31,452 nt of DNA from NCBI GenBank assembly GCA_964609385.1, contig CAZSSM010000079.1, positions 1-31,452 on the forward strand. Reading direction: 5' to 3'. A program made the translations under genes and the position numbers. The stretch is from CAZSSM01 sp964609385. Its GTDB lineage: Bacteria > Planctomycetota > Planctomycetia > Isosphaerales > Isosphaeraceae. Of the stretch, positions 29,760 to 31,452 are shown piece after piece. Below the pieces are notes generated by a model that did no database searches, had not been told where the DNA came from, and saw only the letters and a program-made list of their open reading frames with translations. Positions within the stretch are counted from its first letter, which is position 1, and every line of letters begins with the position of its first letter.

Positions 29760-31452
29760 TTATCGATCACGTCCCGGTTCTGGAAGGGCCTTGATCCCGT
29801 CCAAGTTCGCCCGGAACCGCATGAGGGCCGATTCCTCCTCCGGGTCGTTGACGAGGTCGTCACGTTCATCCGGATCGTCGAGGTCGAAGAGCTGCTCGAC
29901 GCCATCACCGTTGCGGATATAACTACGACCGCCGGCAGCCAACGCGCTCATGGGACCTCGACTGATCGGCGCGTGGTGCTGGCGAGTCGGCAAGCCGTTA
30001 CCGAGATCGGCCTCCGAGAAGACCGGGTGTTGCCAGGCGTCGACATCGAAGGTCGCAATCGCTTCCGACCCCATCCAGAACCTCGAGAGCGATCGACCTG
30101 GCAGATCGTTGGGAGTTGCCCCCTGCTTGTTCGACGTTCCGATGGTACCATCGGCCCACATCAGGATGGTTGCCGGGATGTCGCGGAGGCTGACCGGCTC
30201 ATCGACGACGCGGGCGAGCCTCGATCCCCCCTGCCCTTCAGGCTCGAAGGGATCGCCTGGCGGGACGATCAGCAATGGAACGTGGACGAGAGGTCGATAG
30301 AGGCTATTGCCATGGCCGAACAAGCCATGCTCGCCGAAATGCTCGCCGTGGTCCGACGTCACGATCACCCAGGTCGATTCCATGAGCCCGCGTTGAGACA
30401 GAGCTTTGAACAAAGCCTCAAGTTTAGCATCCAAGTAGGTGAGACAGTTATCGTATCCATCGACCAATGGTTGGGCCGACCGTGCGATGACGTCGAGGTC
30501 GGATTCGTCGAGATGGTCGCGATCGACCCCTCTAAGCTGCTCGGCCAGCGTGGCGAAAGTCGGAACGTCGCGGTCGTCGCCGAACATCGGCTCAACACCG
30601 ATGGGTAGGATGTAGGGGTCGTGGGCATCGAAGTAGTTGAGCGTGGCGAAGACGGGGCGATCGGGTTCGGTCCGGTCGAGCCATCCGAGGAACTCGGCGT
30701 TGATCCGCGCCGCGTCCTTGCGGGGTCGCGCGATGATCGCATCGGCCATCCCCAACGCGGCGAACCCTTTGAGGATCTCCGCACCCAGGCTCGTCGAGCC
30801 GACCAAAGTACGCGTCGAGATCTCGGTGTTGGCCGGATCGTCGACGTAGCGGTCGAACCCGCGATCCAGGCCATACCAGGCGTTGCAGTAAAAGGTGTTG
30901 GCGATGAACGCTCCGGTCCGATATCCCCGCTCGGAGAGTTCTTCAGCCAAAGTCGGATTGGTCTGATCTAAGGCGCGATCGACCCGCACGCTCAGTTCGT
31001 GCGGCCAACGTCCGGTAAACAGCGTGGCGTGCGAAGGTAGGGTCCAGGGGCTCGGCGCGCGGGCGTGCTCGAACCGGACGCCTCGCGCGGCCAGGCGGTC
31101 CAGGAACGGCGTCGTCGGCCGCGGGTAGCCGTAGCATCCCAAGTGGTCGGCGCGCACCGTGTCGAGCACGATCAGGAGGACGTTCGGTCGCGATTCGGCG
31201 GTCTCGTCGATCGGCGGTCGCGACGCGACAGCACGGGCCTCAACGCCGTTGGTCCGATCGTACTGCCAAACGATCGCCAACGAACCGACGAACGTCAAGC
31301 CGATGGCGACCACTCCGAGGACCCGTCGGTACATCGGCCGCAGATCAACCAACGCCCCGGACAGCACCCTGGCCAGCCCAAGGATCAGGATGACGGCCGC
31401 CGCCCCATGCAACCCTTCGATAGCCAGCAGCGGTCCGCCCAAGGCGGTCAAC
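29760..31452 (-). CDS. Sulfatase/alkaline-phosphatase-superfamily protein, 5' end outside the window
   Basis: At least 563 residues are visible and the reading frame stays open to the window edge, so the N-terminus is missing. Two membrane segments (about 11-30 and 43-63) precede the sulfatase-fold domain. That domain contains NVLLIVLDTVRADHLGCYGY (D97), the nucleophile region SPWTLPSHATLFTG with Thr137 where sulfatases have Cys, NYFDAHDPYILP, and TSDHGEHFGEHGLFGHG. It shares gene order and motifs throughout with the next gene (27682-29703), so the two are tandem paralogues. This copy keeps the more usual TLPSH form of the nucleophile loop. Domains of this type are often labelled sulfatase, but the missing Cys argues for a phosphodiesterase or transferase type reaction. 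Both are probably in one transcript. Confidence 0.85.
   Translation of the reverse strand, partial: LTALGGPLLAIEGLHGAAAVILILGLARVLSGALVDLRPMYRRVLGVVAIGLTFVGSLAIVWQYDRTNGVEARAVASRPPIDETAESRPNVLLIVLDTVRADHLGCYGYPRPTTPFLDRLAARGVRFEHARAPSPWTLPSHATLFTGRWPHELSVRVDRALDQTNPTLAEELSERGYRTGAFIANTFYCNAWYGLDRGFDRYVDDPANTEISTRTLVGSTSLGAEILKGFAALGMADAIIARPRKDAARINAEFLGWLDRTEPDRPVFATLNYFDAHDPYILPIGVEPMFGDDRDVPTFATLAEQLRGVDRDHLDESDLDVIARSAQPLVDGYDNCLTYLDAKLEALFKALSQRGLMESTWVIVTSDHGEHFGEHGLFGHGNSLYRPLVHVPLLIVPPGDPFEPEGQGGSRLARVVDEPVSLRDIPATILMWADGTIGTSNKQGATPNDLPGRSLSRFWMGSEAIATFDVDAWQHPVFSEADLGNGLPTRQHHAPISRGPMSALAAGGRSYIRNGDGVEQLFDLDDPDERDDLVNDPEEESALMRFRANLDGIKALPEPGRDR

Noticed and set aside
1..31452. Frequent GATCG/CGATCG motifs throughout
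   Set aside because: They are abundant to the eye, but mostly follow from Asp, Ile and Arg codons in GC-rich genes. Without counts against a codon model no claim of a special motif is justified.
1..31452. tRNA, rRNA, CRISPR, insertion sequences, prophage
   Set aside because: No cloverleaf-like segment, evenly spaced direct repeats, transposase or phage gene was seen. The short phage-like repeat motif in the 657-residue protein is too weak to support a prophage.

Overview
All recognisable genes lie on the minus strand, so transcription runs from high to low coordinates. High GC, the protein families and several extracellular proteins with an N-terminal LExR-type segment (GPEWMEARLLLS, RLEERTMM) point to the chromosome of a member of the Planctomycetota, probably related to the Isosphaeraceae. 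This assignment is by family recognition, not by a database search. No rRNA, tRNA, CRISPR array or insertion sequence was seen.

Layout in transcription order: two tandem, related, membrane-anchored alkaline-phosphatase/sulfatase-superfamily proteins (about 31452-27682; the first is cut by the window end). Next is a secreted 657-residue protein with a four-fold repeat that I do not recognise (27410-25437). After a 517-bp gene-free stretch, partly AT-rich, comes a transmembrane Ser/Thr kinase with a long TPR-type C-terminal region (24919-20855). It is followed after 58 bp by a giant surface protein of about 2,900 residues built from some 40 FG-GAP/VCBS propeller units (20796-12085).

The next unit is a three-gene ABC-type system (11959-8688): a signal-peptide-bearing, C-terminally anchored protein of unknown function, a FtsX/MacB-type permease and a LolD/MacB-type ATPase. 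A single 1,409-residue secreted protein follows (8457-4228). In it a LamG domain, a fibronectin-like segment and a methyltransferase-like fold separate two PQQ-type beta-propeller regions.

The last unit (4062-1) is a tightly coupled molybdate-type uptake and cofactor operon. It encodes a lipoprotein with two ModA-like binding domains in tandem, a ModB-type permease, a ModC-type ATPase without a TOBE domain, a MoaD-like sulfur carrier whose Gly-Gly is followed by a 20-residue tail, and the start of a divergent ThiF/MoeB-like protein. Four-base overlaps link most of these genes, suggesting one transcript that joins oxyanion import to sulfur-carrier activation.

The least conventional items are the tandem ModA protein with its non-canonical MoaD/ThiF partners, the kinase plus giant propeller pair, the unknown protein with the FtsX exporter, and the four-repeat protein. 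Functions beyond domain recognition are inference.
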